Source of the DNA: Rhodomicrobium sp. R_RK_3
Lineage (GTDB): Bacteria > Pseudomonadota > Alphaproteobacteria > Rhizobiales > Rhodomicrobiaceae
Assembly: GCF_002198715.1 (NCBI RefSeq)
Contig: NZ_MWLK01000037.1
Location: forward strand, 94,001-158,000
Direction: 5' to 3'
Length of the DNA: 64,000 bases
The translations under genes were made by a program, and so were the position numbers. Below the pieces are notes generated by a model. That model had not been told where the DNA came from. It saw only the letters and a program-made list of their open reading frames with translations, and searched no databases. The number at the start of each line of letters is the position of its first letter. Position 1 is the first letter of the stretch. This document shows positions 42,948 through 52,827 of the stretch, in pieces.

Positions 42948-44402
42948 ATGCGTGAGATTGGCGGTTTGCAATCGATGCTGGATCACGCGGGAGAACGTCT
43001 CCGCGTGTCCGGCGCGGCTGTGCCCGCACGCTGGCGCCAATGGAACCTAACCACGCAATTCACCCTCGTCGCCACCATCGTCGTCGGCATCTCGATGGCG
43101 ACGCTCGGGCGCTGGGTCGCCGACCGCATCGAGAGCGGCGTCATCACCAACACCGCCACCGCCGCTGCGCTCTATATGGACCGCTTCGTCGAGCCCTATG
43201 CCCAGGATCTGGCGACCGGCCAGATGCTCAGTCCGGCCTCACAGAACGCGCTGGCGCAGCTCGTGCGCAACAAGAGCTTCGGCCAGCACGTGGTCGAGGT
43301 GAAGCTATGGCGGACGGACGGCACCATCGCTTACAGCACGCTCGAAAACATGATCGGCAAGCGGATGCCGCTCAGCGACAGCCTGGCGCGCGCGCTGAAG
43401 GGCGAGGTGGTGCCGGAATTCGATCATCTGGACGATGAGGAAAATGTCATCGAGCGCGGCCTGCAACTGCCGCTGCTGGAGATCTATTCGCCGATCCGCG
43501 AGACCAATACCGAACGCATCATCGCCGTCGCCGAGTTCTACCAGCTCGCGGGCGGGCTGGCGAGCGAGCTCGCCTGGGCGCGGCTCGAAGGCGTGCTGAT
43601 GGTCGGCGGCCTGTCGCTTTTGATGCTCGGCGCGCTCATCACCATCGTGCGCAGCGGCGGCCGCACCATCGCCAGCCAGCAGCAGGCGCTCAGCGAACGC
43701 GTCGCCGACCTGTCGCAATCGCTTGCGTTGAACGAAGAGTTGCGCCAGCGCGTCGCCGAGGCCAACCGCCGGGCGACCGAGGGCAATGAGCGTTTCCTGC
43801 GCCGCGTCAGCGCCGAGCTGCATGACGGGCCGGTGCAATTGATCGGCCTCGTGCTGCTCCGGCTCGACGGCGTCAATGCGCGCAACAGCGAGGATGCGGC
43901 GCGTGCCGCCGAAACGCTGGAAGTCATCCGCGGCGCGCTGAAGGACGCGCTCAACGAAATTCGCGGCCTCTCCAATGGCCTTGCCTTGCCCGAGTTGGAG
44001 AGTCTGGCGCTAGAGGACGCATTGGATCTGGCCATCACGAACCATGAACGGCGATCGGGCACGTCGGTCAGCGTCAACTTCCCGGGAAAGCTGCCGCCGG
44101 TTCCCGCATCGATCAAGACCTGCGCCTATCGCTTCGTGCAGGAGGGCCTGAACAACGCCTTCCGGCACGCGGGCGGGGCGGGCCAGCGCGTCAAAGTGTG
44201 CTGGGACGGGCGCAAACTGACCATAGAAGTCGGTGACGAAGGGCCGGGCATCTCCGGGACCGCACAGCCGTCATGCAAGAGCGGCATCGGTCTCACGGGC
44301 TTGCGCGACCGCATTGAGTCTCTGGGAGGAACAATGCTCATCAACGCTGTAAGCGGCGAAGGAACCCGGCTTCGAGCCTCATTCAGCCTGAGCGATATTT
44401 AG
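42948..44402 (+). CDS. NarL-type sensor histidine kinase (HisKA_3)
   Basis: A 484-residue membrane kinase. There are two membrane segments (about residues 36-55 and 206-226) around a periplasmic sensor, a coiled linker with SxRVADLSQSLALNEELRQRVAEAN, the dimerisation box with His292 (RRVSAELHDGPVQLIGLVLLRL), and an ATPase part with NNAFRHAGGAGQRV and GIGLTGLRDRIESLGG. GGGGAGGG lies 8 bases before the ATG at 42948; a TTG at 42906 is less likely. The response regulator gene follows 8 bases later, so they form a pair. Confidence 0.92.
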   Translation: MREIGGLQSMLDHAGERLRVSGAAVPARWRQWNLTTQFTLVATIVVGISMATLGRWVADRIESGVITNTATAAALYMDRFVEPYAQDLATGQMLSPASQNALAQLVRNKSFGQHVVEVKLWRTDGTIAYSTLENMIGKRMPLSDSLARALKGEVVPEFDHLDDEENVIERGLQLPLLEIYSPIRETNTERIIAVAEFYQLAGGLASELAWARLEGVLMVGGLSLLMLGALITIVRSGGRTIASQQQALSERVADLSQSLALNEELRQRVAEANRRATEGNERFLRRVSAELHDGPVQLIGLVLLRLDGVNARNSEDAARAAETLEVIRGALKDALNEIRGLSNGLALPELESLALEDALDLAITNHERRSGTSVSVNFPGKLPPVPASIKTCAYRFVQEGLNNAFRHAGGAGQRVKVCWDGRKLTIEVGDEGPGISGTAQPSCKSGIGLTGLRDRIESLGGTMLINAVSGEGTRLRASFSLSDI

Positions 44403-44410
44403 GGTGTAAT

Positions 44411-45058
44411 ATGCATCAAAGAATTCGTGTGGCAGTGGTTGACGATCATCCGCTTTTTCGCGAAGGCGTCACCCAGACATTTTATAATAGCGAAGAACTT
44501 GACCTCGTCGCCATGGGCGCGAGCCGCGACGACGCAGTGCAAATCGTCAAGGAGTCCGGGCCGGATATTCTGTTGCTCGACATCCAGCTCCCCGGCGGCG
44601 GCATCGAGGCGGCGCAATTGATCACGGCCCTCGCCAGCCGCACCAAGATCATCATGCTGACCGCCTCCGAGAACGAGGACGACGTCTCGGCCGCGCTCGA
44701 AGCGGGCGCCTGCGGCTATGTGCTGAAGGGCATTAGCGGGCGGGATCTGGTTCGCACGGTGCGCGCGGTCCAGAACGGCGACATCTATGTGACGCCGGCG
44801 CTCGCCGCGCGGATGCTGAAGAGCATCCACCGCCGACCGTCCTCCGCCCAGCCCGAGGCGACGATGTTCGCCCTGACGCCGCGCGAGGAGGACATTCTCG
44901 ACTGCGTCGCCGTGGGGCAGACCAACAAGGAAATCGCCATCCAGCTAAAGATCAGCGAGAAGACGGTAAAGCACTACATGACGACGATCATGCACAAGCT
45001 GCATGTCCGCAACCGCGTCGAGGCGGCGCTGAAGGCACGGCAGCGCAAATCGAACTAG
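44411..45058 (+). CDS. NarL/FixJ-type response regulator with LuxR HTH
   Basis: A 215-residue response regulator. The receiver domain has the acidic pair (VVDDHPL), phosphoacceptor Asp57 (LLLDIQLP) and Lys in YVLKG; the C-terminal LuxR-type helix-turn-helix runs from LTPREEDILDCVAVGQTNKEIAIQLKISEKTVKHYMTTIMHKL. It is the partner of the kinase just upstream. Targets are not known; the neighbouring gspD-gspK genes and the hairpin-rich gspD leader are possible targets, which is only a guess from proximity. Confidence 0.93.
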   Translation: MHQRIRVAVVDDHPLFREGVTQTFYNSEELDLVAMGASRDDAVQIVKESGPDILLLDIQLPGGGIEAAQLITALASRTKIIMLTASENEDDVSAALEAGACGYVLKGISGRDLVRTVRAVQNGDIYVTPALAARMLKSIHRRPSSAQPEATMFALTPREEDILDCVAVGQTNKEIAIQLKISEKTVKHYMTTIMHKLHVRNRVEAALKARQRKSN

Positions 45059-45415
45059 CGGCTGCGGGTGGCGCAGGCGGGCATCGTGGCGCCGCCTCGC
45101 GCCGCATGTCCGCCGGCGGCGACGTTGAGTCGAGAAAGGCTGCGCCGCCGATTCTGAAGCGAGATCCCCTCGAGAACGGGGATCCGGCACCTCAGGTCGA
45201 TTTTTTCTTTCGCCCGGCCCCTTACGCTGCGGCGTACTCGTCCCCGCCTTCGGGCGAGTCCAAAGCCATTCGGTCCCGCATTTAATTTCCCTTCCTCACC
45301 ATGGTTCGCTGCGGCTGGGGCTCCGGCTCCGCCGTCAGAGTGTTGCGCCCTGAGCGAGGCCAACCATGTGGACCGAGGCCAAACCCTGGATTAACGCCCT
45401 GCCAATGATGATATA
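45059..45415. other. intergenic region with hairpins
   Basis: 357 bases. A hairpin GATCCCC-8-GGGGATC is at 45163-45184, with a T-rich run (GATTTTTTCTTT) about 14 bases after; a second hairpin ACTCGTCCC...GGGCGAGT lies near 45236-45259. These may end the two-component transcript. No gene supported. Confidence 0.45.
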
Positions 45416-47776
45416 ATGCCCATCATGAAAGCGAATCGCAAAGACGCGCCCGACGCCGAGCCGACGCCGCCGCATCAGGGCGAGGATGGCGCATTGATCC
45501 CGCTGTCCCGCCGGGCGATGGCCGCGCCGCCCTATCTGAACGGCCTCAATCCGGAGCAGCGCGAGGCCGTCGTCACGCTGGACGGGCCTGTCCTCGTGCT
45601 GGCCGGCGCGGGCACCGGCAAGACGCGCGTGCTGACGACGCGCATCGCCCACATCCTTGCCACGCAGCGGGCCTTCCCGTCGCAGATCCTCGCCGTGACC
45701 TTCACCAACAAGGCCGCGCGCGAAATGAAGCAGCGCATCGGCGCTCTGGTCGGCGGCGCGGTCGAGGGGATGCCGTGGCTTGGCACCTTCCACTCCATCG
45801 GCGCGCGCATCCTGCGTTACCACGCCGAGCTGGTCGGTCTGACGCCTGCCTTCACGGTGCTCGATACCGATGACCAGCTCCGCCTGCTGAAGCAGCTCAT
45901 CCAGGCCGACCGCATCGACGAAAAGCGCTGGACGCCGCGCCATCTCGCCGGGCTGATCGATAGCTGGAAGAATCGCGGCATGACCCCCGACAAGGTGCCC
46001 GCCGGCGAGGCTTTCGCCTTCGCCAACGGCAAGGGCGCCGAGCTCTACGCCGCCTACCAGAAGCGCCTCAAGGAGCTCAACGCCGCCGATTTCGGCGATC
46101 TGCTCCTTGAGAACCTGCGCCTGTTCATGGAGCACCCGGAGATCCTGAAGAGCTTCCATGAGCGCTTCCGCTTCATGCTGGTGGACGAATATCAGGACAC
46201 CAATGTCGCGCAGTATCTCTGGCTGCGGCTGCTCGCCCAGGGCAATCACAATGTCTGCTGCGTCGGTGACGATGACCAGTCGATCTATGGGTGGCGCGGC
46301 GCGGAAGTGGACAACATCCTCCGCTTCGAGGCGGATTTCCCTGGCGCGAAAGTCATCCGGCTGGAGCGCAACTACCGCTCGACCGGCAATATTCTCGGCG
46401 CCGCCTCGCATCTGATCGCCCACAACCAGGGCCGGCTCGGCAAGACGCTGCACACCGACGATGCGGCCGGCGAGAAGCTGATCCTGCGCGGCGTTTGGGA
46501 CGACGAGGCCGAGGCGCGCGCCGTCTCCGACGAGATCGCCGACCTGCACCGGCAGGGCATGTCCTATAATGACATGGCCATCCTGGTGCGCGCCTCCTTC
46601 CAGATGCGCGCCTTCGAGGACCGTTTCGTCGCCATCAACCTGCCTTATCGCGTTATCGGCGGCCCGCGTTTCTATGAGCGGCAGGAAATCAAGGACGCCA
46701 TCGCCTATCTCGATGTCGCCAACAATCCGGCGAACGATCTGAAATTCGAGCGCATCGTCAACGTGCCCAAGCGCGGCCTCGGCGAAACCGCGCTGCGCAC
46801 CATCCACCATTTCGCCCGCGCCGAGGGCCGTCCGCTGTTCGATGCCGCGCGCACCCTCGCCCAGACCGAAGAGCTGAAGCCGCAGGCGCGCAAGCCGCTG
46901 CTGACTTTGGTGCAGAGCTTTGATCGCTGGCGCGGCATGCTGAACAGCATGCACCACACCGAAGTCGCCCAGATCATCCTGGACGAGTCCGGCTATACCG
47001 AGATGTGGCAGAACGACAAGACCCCGCAAGCGCCCGCGCGGCTGGAGAACCTGAAAGAACTCATCCGCTTTATGGGCGAGTTCGACACGCTCGGCGCCTT
47101 CCTGGAGCACGTCTCGCTGGTGATGGACGCCGAGCAGAACAGCGACGGCGAGCGCGTCAGTGTGATGACCCTGCACGCCGCCAAGGGCCTGGAATTCGAC
47201 ATGGTATTCCTGCCGGGCTGGGAAGAGGGCCTGTTCCCGCATCAGCGCTCGATGGACGAGAGCGGCGTCGCCGGGCTCGAAGAGGAGCGCCGGCTCGCCT
47301 ATGTCGGCATCACGCGGGCCAAGAAGCGGGCGCATATTTCCTTCGCCCAGAACCGGCGTGTGCACGGGCTCTGGCAAACCGCCGTGCCCTCGCGCTTCGT
47401 CGACGAACTGCCCGAGGCGCATGTCGATCCCATCCAGGACGCCTCCTCGATGGGCGGCTACGGCAATGGGCCGGGCTTTTCCGAGATGGGCGCGGGCCGC
47501 ACCAATGCCGGCTATTCCAGCCCCGGCTGGCAGCGCGCGCAGAGCTTCTACCAGACCCAGCAGAACGCCGCTCCCCGCCGCCGCGCCGCGACCACCATCG
47601 AGGGTGAACTCGTCGCCTCGTCGAGTGGCGACGCCGGCTACGAACTCGGCGAGCGGATTTTCCACGATAAGTTCGGCTACGGCCTAATCTCGGAGATCGA
47701 CGGCAACAAACTGACCGTGGATTTCGAGAAAGCCGGCCGCAAGCGTGTGGTCGCGTCTTTCGTCACACGGCCGTAA
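45416..47776 (+). CDS. uvrD: UvrD/PcrA-type DNA helicase
   Basis: A 786-residue SF1A helicase for nucleotide-excision and mismatch repair. The motifs are present in order: Q motif LNPEQREAV, Walker A GAGTGKT, TFTNKAAREM, DEYQDTN (Walker B), GDDDQSIYGWRGA, LERNYRS, VMTLHAAKGLEF and YVGITRAKKR. The C-terminal tail carries a GYELGERIFHDKFGYGLISEIDG module, common to UvrD/PcrA. The N-terminal 30 residues are variable. The ATG at 45416 or 45425 could be used; neither has a clear Shine-Dalgarno. Confidence 0.96.
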   Translation: MPIMKANRKDAPDAEPTPPHQGEDGALIPLSRRAMAAPPYLNGLNPEQREAVVTLDGPVLVLAGAGTGKTRVLTTRIAHILATQRAFPSQILAVTFTNKAAREMKQRIGALVGGAVEGMPWLGTFHSIGARILRYHAELVGLTPAFTVLDTDDQLRLLKQLIQADRIDEKRWTPRHLAGLIDSWKNRGMTPDKVPAGEAFAFANGKGAELYAAYQKRLKELNAADFGDLLLENLRLFMEHPEILKSFHERFRFMLVDEYQDTNVAQYLWLRLLAQGNHNVCCVGDDDQSIYGWRGAEVDNILRFEADFPGAKVIRLERNYRSTGNILGAASHLIAHNQGRLGKTLHTDDAAGEKLILRGVWDDEAEARAVSDEIADLHRQGMSYNDMAILVRASFQMRAFEDRFVAINLPYRVIGGPRFYERQEIKDAIAYLDVANNPANDLKFERIVNVPKRGLGETALRTIHHFARAEGRPLFDAARTLAQTEELKPQARKPLLTLVQSFDRWRGMLNSMHHTEVAQIILDESGYTEMWQNDKTPQAPARLENLKELIRFMGEFDTLGAFLEHVSLVMDAEQNSDGERVSVMTLHAAKGLEFDMVFLPGWEEGLFPHQRSMDESGVAGLEEERRLAYVGITRAKKRAHISFAQNRRVHGLWQTAVPSRFVDELPEAHVDPIQDASSMGGYGNGPGFSEMGAGRTNAGYSSPGWQRAQSFYQTQQNAAPRRRAATTIEGELVASSSGDAGYELGERIFHDKFGYGLISEIDGNKLTVDFEKAGRKRVVASFVTRP

Positions 47777-47972
47777 CTGCTCATAAACCGTCGTGCGTTC
47801 GCGCTGGTCGACTGCGGCGGGCAATGCGTTCAGCCTTGCCCGTCAAGCCCGGATATTTCGGGAACACCGCCGCGTCCTTTTCCCGATCTGAGACAAACCC
47901 GGCTTCCCGCGCGCCGCCATTCATAATATGATCCGGGCATCGCGTCGGCAGATTATGGCAAATGGGGCGAAG

Positions 47973-49319
47973 ATGAATGTAACCGCAGCCAAACCGGTCC
48001 AGAACGAATTTGCCGCCACGCGCGCCGAGGATGCGAGCCCTATCGAACTGGTCGGGCCGGCGGCGGTCGAGGCGACCTTCATTCCCGTTTCGCGCTCCGA
48101 TATTTTCGAGGCGCTGCTGGACACAACGCAAGGGGCCGGCGAGCGCGCCAAGGCGTCCGAGGTGCTGACCAGGATCGGCTATCTGCGCCAGCACAAGTCC
48201 GGCGTGATCCTCAATCAGCTCAGCGACATCTACGATCCGTTCAATCCGGACGATGAGACCGTCAACGTCACCGAAGCATCGGAAGCGGAGCGGCTGGAAA
48301 AGCGCCGGATGTTCCATGCCAAGCTGACGGACCTCGTCACCAGCGCCAATTACAAGGAGCTCAGCCCGCACGAGCTGGAGGAGATCCTGAGCAAGGCGAC
48401 GCCGGACGGCGTGGCCGTGGAGGTGGATTTCAAGGAATATGACGTCAAGCTGATCTTCTGCAGGGGCGAATCGCAGGTCAAGAAGACCAAGCGCGACCTG
48501 AAGCGGCTGTTCCTGAAAAACATGGTTTACGACGTGCCGACCTATGAGCGGCTGTTCCTCGCCATCAAATTCAAGTCCGAAGACATCCGCATCCCCGAGA
48601 TCATGAAGGACGACGGTATCGACGAGAAGAAGGCTCGTAAGAAGCTGCGCAAGATGCGCCGGATGCTGCCGCCTTTTCTGTCGACCGACCACATCTACAT
48701 CAAGATCTTTAAGGACATTCCGCGCTATGACGTGGAAATGCTGTTCCCGAATATCCGCGTCAAAATGAAATACAGCGACAAGCTGCAGCTCGGCGGCAGC
48801 GCGGTCTTCGGGACGGTAACCTGGGCGCTCGGCACGGCGACCAAGCTGTTCGTCGCGGTCGCGCTCTCGCCGCTGGTGCTGGCGGGCACCATTGTGACCG
48901 GCGTCGGCGGCATCATGTATACGCAGGTCCGCAATGTCTTCATCACCCGGGACCGCTACCGCATGCAACTTGCCCAGAGCCTCTATTTCCAGAACCTCGC
49001 CAACAATCAGGGCGCGCTGGCGCTGATCGTCGACGATGCCGAGGAGGAGGATGTGAAAGAGGAAGCGCTGCTCTATATGCAATTGCTGCGCACGCCCGTC
49101 CACACCAGCCAGCTCGACACGCTGCGCGGCCGTATCGACGCGTTTCTCAAGGAGAAATTCGATGTGCATGTCCGCTTCGACGTCAGCGATGCGCTGGGGC
49201 GCCTGACGGAGAACGGGCTGGTGACGCAATCACCGGCGGGTGAATTGCGCGCGCTGCCGCTGGATGAAGCCGCCCGGCATCTGCGCGAGCGCTGGTGCAG
49301 CCTGCTGGACCCCCACTGA
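47973..49319 (+). CDS. DUF3754/TMEM143-like membrane protein
   Basis: A 448-residue protein of the TMEM143/DUF3754 family. It has the family opening FIPVSRSDIFEALL, the basic KKTKRDLKRLFLKNMVYDVPTYERLFLAIKF, DHIYIKIFKDIPRYDVEMLFPN, and two hydrophobic segments (about 275-315, including TKLFVAVALSPLVLAGTIVTGVGG). The C-terminal part resembles a winged-helix-like region. Function is unknown; the eukaryotic relative is mitochondrial. I place the start at the ATG at 47973 (GGGG 5 bases upstream); ATGs at 47955 and 47928 are alternatives. prmA follows 2 bases after the stop. Confidence 0.8.
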   Translation: MNVTAAKPVQNEFAATRAEDASPIELVGPAAVEATFIPVSRSDIFEALLDTTQGAGERAKASEVLTRIGYLRQHKSGVILNQLSDIYDPFNPDDETVNVTEASEAERLEKRRMFHAKLTDLVTSANYKELSPHELEEILSKATPDGVAVEVDFKEYDVKLIFCRGESQVKKTKRDLKRLFLKNMVYDVPTYERLFLAIKFKSEDIRIPEIMKDDGIDEKKARKKLRKMRRMLPPFLSTDHIYIKIFKDIPRYDVEMLFPNIRVKMKYSDKLQLGGSAVFGTVTWALGTATKLFVAVALSPLVLAGTIVTGVGGIMYTQVRNVFITRDRYRMQLAQSLYFQNLANNQGALALIVDDAEEEDVKEEALLYMQLLRTPVHTSQLDTLRGRIDAFLKEKFDVHVRFDVSDALGRLTENGLVTQSPAGELRALPLDEAARHLRERWCSLLDPH

Positions 49320-49321
49320 GC

Positions 49322-50200
49322 ATGCCCACCTATAAGGCGAGTATCCTCGGCTCCGCGGCCGATGTCGAGGTTTTGACGGGCCTGTTCACCGAAATGCTGG
49401 ACCCGCCGCCGGCCATCAGCGCGGCCGAAACGCCGGAGGGCTGGCTGCTCGAGGTCTATTTCGTCGAGCCGCCGAGCCCGGCCGAGCTTGGCGCCGTCGC
49501 CGACAGCGTCCCGCATTTCGCCGCCATCCGCGACATCGAGCTGGAAACCATCCCCGATGAGGATTGGGTCGAGCGCACCCAGCGCGGCCTTCACCCCATC
49601 GAGGCCGGCCGCTTCTTCGTGCATGGCAGCCACGACCGCGGCCGCGCCGAGGGCCGGGCTTATGCCATCGAGATCGATGCCGGGCAGGCCTTCGGCACCG
49701 CCCATCACGGCACCACGCGCGGCTGCCTGCTGCTCATCGACCGGCTGGCCAAAAAGCAGGGCATCTGGCGGATGCTCGACCTGGGCACCGGCTCTGGCGT
49801 GCTCTCCATCGCGGCGGCGAAATCGCTCTGCGGCGACATCGTCGCCAGCGATATCGACCCGGTGGCAATTGCCGTCGCGAAGGAGAATTTTGCCCGCAAC
49901 GGCGTCTCGGCGGAGATCACGCCGGTGGTCGCGGCGGGGCTGGATGACCGCGCCATCGCGGAGAAGGCGCCCTACGATCTCGTCACCGCCAACATCCTGG
50001 CCGGGCCGCTGCTGGCGCTTGCCCCGGCGCTTGCCAAGGTCATGGGGCCGGGCGGCCACCTGATCCTGTCCGGTCTGCTCGATTCGCAGGCACGCGAGGT
50101 GCGCGCCCGCTATCTGGCGCAGGGCTTCGTGCTCGCCGCCAGCCTGTCGCTCGAAGGTTGGACCGCGCTGCATCTGAGGCGGAACGGCCGAGGAGTATGA
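49322..50200 (+). CDS. prmA: ribosomal protein L11 methyltransferase PrmA
   Basis: Trimethylates ribosomal protein L11. The 292 residues have an N-terminal substrate-recognition part with DWVERTQRGLHPIEAGRFFVHG and a Rossmann-type methyltransferase core with LDLGTGSGVLSIAAAK (about 152-166) and TANILAGPLLAL. The ATG at 49322 follows the DUF3754 gene by 2 bases; longer frames upstream are shadows. Probably co-transcribed with it. The stop is followed directly by a hairpin (50205-50233). Confidence 0.95.
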   Translation: MPTYKASILGSAADVEVLTGLFTEMLDPPPAISAAETPEGWLLEVYFVEPPSPAELGAVADSVPHFAAIRDIELETIPDEDWVERTQRGLHPIEAGRFFVHGSHDRGRAEGRAYAIEIDAGQAFGTAHHGTTRGCLLLIDRLAKKQGIWRMLDLGTGSGVLSIAAAKSLCGDIVASDIDPVAIAVAKENFARNGVSAEITPVVAAGLDDRAIAEKAPYDLVTANILAGPLLALAPALAKVMGPGGHLILSGLLDSQAREVRARYLAQGFVLAASLSLEGWTALHLRRNGRGV

Positions 50201-50233
50201 AAAAAGCCGCCTCGGGTTTTGTCCCGGGCGGCT
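50200..50233 (-). terminator. intrinsic terminator of the DUF1127-like gene
   Basis: On the minus strand: AGCCGCC-CGGG-loop-CCCG-GGCGGCT (one bulged base) followed by a run of six T. Read on the plus strand it lacks a T-tract, so it serves mainly the minus-strand gene, though the hairpin may slow prmA transcripts. Confidence 0.75.
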
Positions 50234-50260
50234 TGATGCTCAGATCGAAATCGACTGCGA

Positions 50261-50494
50261 TCAAAGAATGAACGGCGAACAGCTGTCCGACCGGCGCAGC
50301 TTGGTAATCTGCATCTTGCTGTAACCCATGCTTTCGAGCGAAGCATCATCGAAGTTACGCAAATAATCCGCGATCTGGCGGCTGGCTTCCCTCTTCCGCC
50401 CTTCAATGTAACGTTGAAGGACACGCGCTGCGAAGCCCGGCTTGGATCTCGCAATTGAGCCACTCGTTAGAGCGCCATGATAGGTCGTCGCCAT
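50261..50494 (-). CDS. DUF1127-like small protein
   Basis: A 77-residue basic protein; its C-terminal half VLQRYIEGRKREASRQIADYLRNFDDASLESMGYSKMQI has the layout of DUF1127 (YjiS-like) proteins: basic helix, then DD-x-L-xx-(M/I)G and an I at the end. AGGAG 6 bases before the ATG at 50494 sets the start; a frame to 50632 lacks that. It lies between prmA and an aminopeptidase on the opposite strand and has its own terminator. DUF1127 proteins are small RNA-binding or phosphate/polyamine-related regulators in some Hyphomicrobiales; the assignment is by pattern only. Confidence 0.6.
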   Translation of the reverse strand: MATTYHGALTSGSIARSKPGFAARVLQRYIEGRKREASRQIADYLRNFDDASLESMGYSKMQITKLRRSDSCSPFIL

Positions 50495-50704
50495 GCTCAT
50501 CTCCTGGCCGCAGCTTTCCGCCGCCCTCGGCAGTGCCACGACATTTGCTCTCCTCGCATAATTGCCCTCGCCTCCGAGGATGAGTAGCCGATTTTGCTGC
50601 ATCGCAGCGATGCGCATGTTGCATGGCAACATAGACCGCCATTAGGATGGCGTAAGCGGTATCGCAACCTTGATATCGGGGGCTTTCCCCCCTAGAACGA
50701 ATCC

Positions 50705-52525
50705 ATGTTTCAGAATTTCGATGATGTCGGTGGACCTGCCCATGGCGCTGAGCGCCTGCGGCTCCTGCGCATGGAATTGGACCGGGCGGGGCTGACCGGT
50801 TTCCTCGTTCCGCGCGCCGATGAATTCCAGAACGAATATGTCCCCGCCGATGCCGAGCGGCTGCTCTGGCTGACCGGCTTTTCCGGCTCCTGGGGGACGG
50901 CCGCCGTGCTGATGGACAAGGCGGCGCTGGTCATCGACGGGCGCTACACGCTGCAGGCGGCGGCGCAGGTCGATCCGGCGGCCTTCGAGGTCGTCAATGT
51001 CGCCGACAAGTCGGTTTCGGGCTGGCTTGAGGTCAATCTTCGCGTCGGCGACCGGCTCGGCTACGATCCGCGTCTGCATACCGTCGCCCAGGTCGAGGCG
51101 CTGGCCAAATGCGTCGAGAAGGCCGGCGCGCAGCTCGTCGCCGTCGAGGCCAATCCGCTGGCGGCGATCTGGACGGACCCGCCCGCTCCGGCCCAGCACC
51201 CGATCGCCTTGCAGCCCATTGCTTTCGCCGGCATCGAGGCCGCCGACAAGATCGCCGAAATCCAGGACCGGCTGGCTCGCGAGAAGATCGGCGCCGTGGT
51301 GATCTCGGCGCTGGATTCCATCGCCTGGCTGTTCAATATCCGTGGCCAGGACCTGCCGCACACGCCTTTCGTGCTGAGCTATGCCATCGTCCCCGTCGAG
51401 GGCAAGGCGCTGCTCTTCGTCGATGGCCGCAAGCTGACGCCCGATGTCCGCGAGGCTCTGTCCGCCGTCGCCGAGATCGCCGAGCCGACCGCACTCCTTG
51501 ATAGCGTGCGCGCCTTTGGCAGCCGCAAGGCCAAAGTTCAGATCGATCCGGCCGCCGTTTCGCAATGGTACCTCAATCACTTGGTGGACAGCGGCGCGGT
51601 GATCGTGCGCGAGCCTGATCCTTGCGTGCTGCCGAAAGCGCGTAAGAACCGTGCCGAGATCGCGGGCTCGCGCGCCGCCCATCTGCGCGACGGCGTCGCC
51701 GTGAGCCGGTTCATCTCCTGGCTGGATTCGAGCGCCCCGGCGGGCAATCTCGACGAGATCGCCGTCGCGACAAGGCTAGAGAAATTCCGCCGCGAGAGCC
51801 CGGAGCTGCGCGAGATCAGCTTCGACACCATCGCCGGGAGCGGGCCGAACGGCGCCATCGTGCATTACCGGCCGACCCGCTCGACCAGCCGCCGCATCGA
51901 GCCCGGCAGTCTGCTGCTGATCGATTCCGGCGGCCAATATGCCGACGGCACCACCGACATCACCCGCACGCTCGCCATCGGCGAGCCAACGCCCGACATG
52001 CGCCGCCATTTCACGCTGGTGCTGCAGGGCCATATCGCCATCGCCACGGCGCGTTTTCCCAAGGGCACGCGCGGCAATCATCTCGACGCCCTGGCCCGCC
52101 GCGCGCTCTGGAGCGCCGGCCTCGATTATGATCACGGCACCGGACACGGCGTCGGCAGCTTTCTGTCGGTGCATGAGGGCCCGCAAAACATTGCCCGGCG
52201 CGAGTCGGTCGAGCTGGAGCCGGGCATGATCCTGTCGAATGAGCCTGGCTTCTACCGCACCGGCGAATATGGCATCCGCATCGAGAACCTGATCCTCGTT
52301 ACTGAGCCCGCCGAAATCCCCGGCGGCGACCGTCCGATGATGGGTTTTGAAACGCTCACCCTCGCCCCCTTCGACCGGCGCCTGATCGATACGGCGCTGC
52401 TCTCTTCCGCCGAGATCGCCTGGATCGACGCCTATCACGCCGAGGTGCTGGCCAAGCTCGCTCCCGGCCTCGATGCGGAAACCCTGGCCTGGCTGCGGGA
52501 CGCGACGGCGCCGCTGGCGCGCTGA
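50705..52525 (+). CDS. Xaa-Pro aminopeptidase (M24 family)
   Basis: A 606-residue aminopeptidase P-like enzyme that removes N-terminal residues before proline. Two N-terminal creatinase-like domains precede the pita-bread domain, where the metal ligands are seen: Asp in IDSGGQYADGTTDITRT (two Asp), His in GTGHGVGSFLSVHEGPQ, Glu in LSNEPGFY and Glu in GIRIENL. The length is that of the long alphaproteobacterial/eukaryotic type. The start at 50705 fits; the region 50495-50704 between it and the divergent small gene holds the promoter. Confidence 0.93.
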   Translation: MFQNFDDVGGPAHGAERLRLLRMELDRAGLTGFLVPRADEFQNEYVPADAERLLWLTGFSGSWGTAAVLMDKAALVIDGRYTLQAAAQVDPAAFEVVNVADKSVSGWLEVNLRVGDRLGYDPRLHTVAQVEALAKCVEKAGAQLVAVEANPLAAIWTDPPAPAQHPIALQPIAFAGIEAADKIAEIQDRLAREKIGAVVISALDSIAWLFNIRGQDLPHTPFVLSYAIVPVEGKALLFVDGRKLTPDVREALSAVAEIAEPTALLDSVRAFGSRKAKVQIDPAAVSQWYLNHLVDSGAVIVREPDPCVLPKARKNRAEIAGSRAAHLRDGVAVSRFISWLDSSAPAGNLDEIAVATRLEKFRRESPELREISFDTIAGSGPNGAIVHYRPTRSTSRRIEPGSLLLIDSGGQYADGTTDITRTLAIGEPTPDMRRHFTLVLQGHIAIATARFPKGTRGNHLDALARRALWSAGLDYDHGTGHGVGSFLSVHEGPQNIARRESVELEPGMILSNEPGFYRTGEYGIRIENLILVTEPAEIPGGDRPMMGFETLTLAPFDRRLIDTALLSSAEIAWIDAYHAEVLAKLAPGLDAETLAWLRDATAPLAR

Positions 52526-52827
52526 GTCCGGCCGCGGCGGAGCGTCACGGACCCGCTCATTTTTCTCGGCAAGCGCTAAGGCGCCAGCCCCCCGTTCCGC
52601 GCGATCTCCGCCCGTGTCGCGCCTCTGAATCGGCGTGACCGAAAAACCTTCCGTCCACAGCATTGTGATCGGCGCCGCGCGGCGATAGAGCCCATTGCCA
52701 CTGCCTTGCCGCGATTTAACGTAAAGTGGAGCGCAGCCAGTGCTATTGGTAATGCGCATTTACCGTGTTCCCGGAAGGGCGCGTCAATGTGATTGGCCTT
52801 TAACGGAACAACGCTTAGTCTTCGGAA
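52526..52827. other. intergenic region upstream of envC
   Basis: 302 bases without a supported gene; AT-rich part near 52720-52770 (TTTAACGTAAAG...TATTGGTAATGCGC) may hold the promoter of the envC group. Minus-strand frames that cover it continue into neighbouring genes and are shadows. Confidence 0.45.

Noticed and set aside
45335-47665. Very long minus-strand open frame (776 codons)
   Set aside because: Lies entirely antisense to uvrD, whose helicase motifs are complete; a mirror frame of high-G+C coding sequence.
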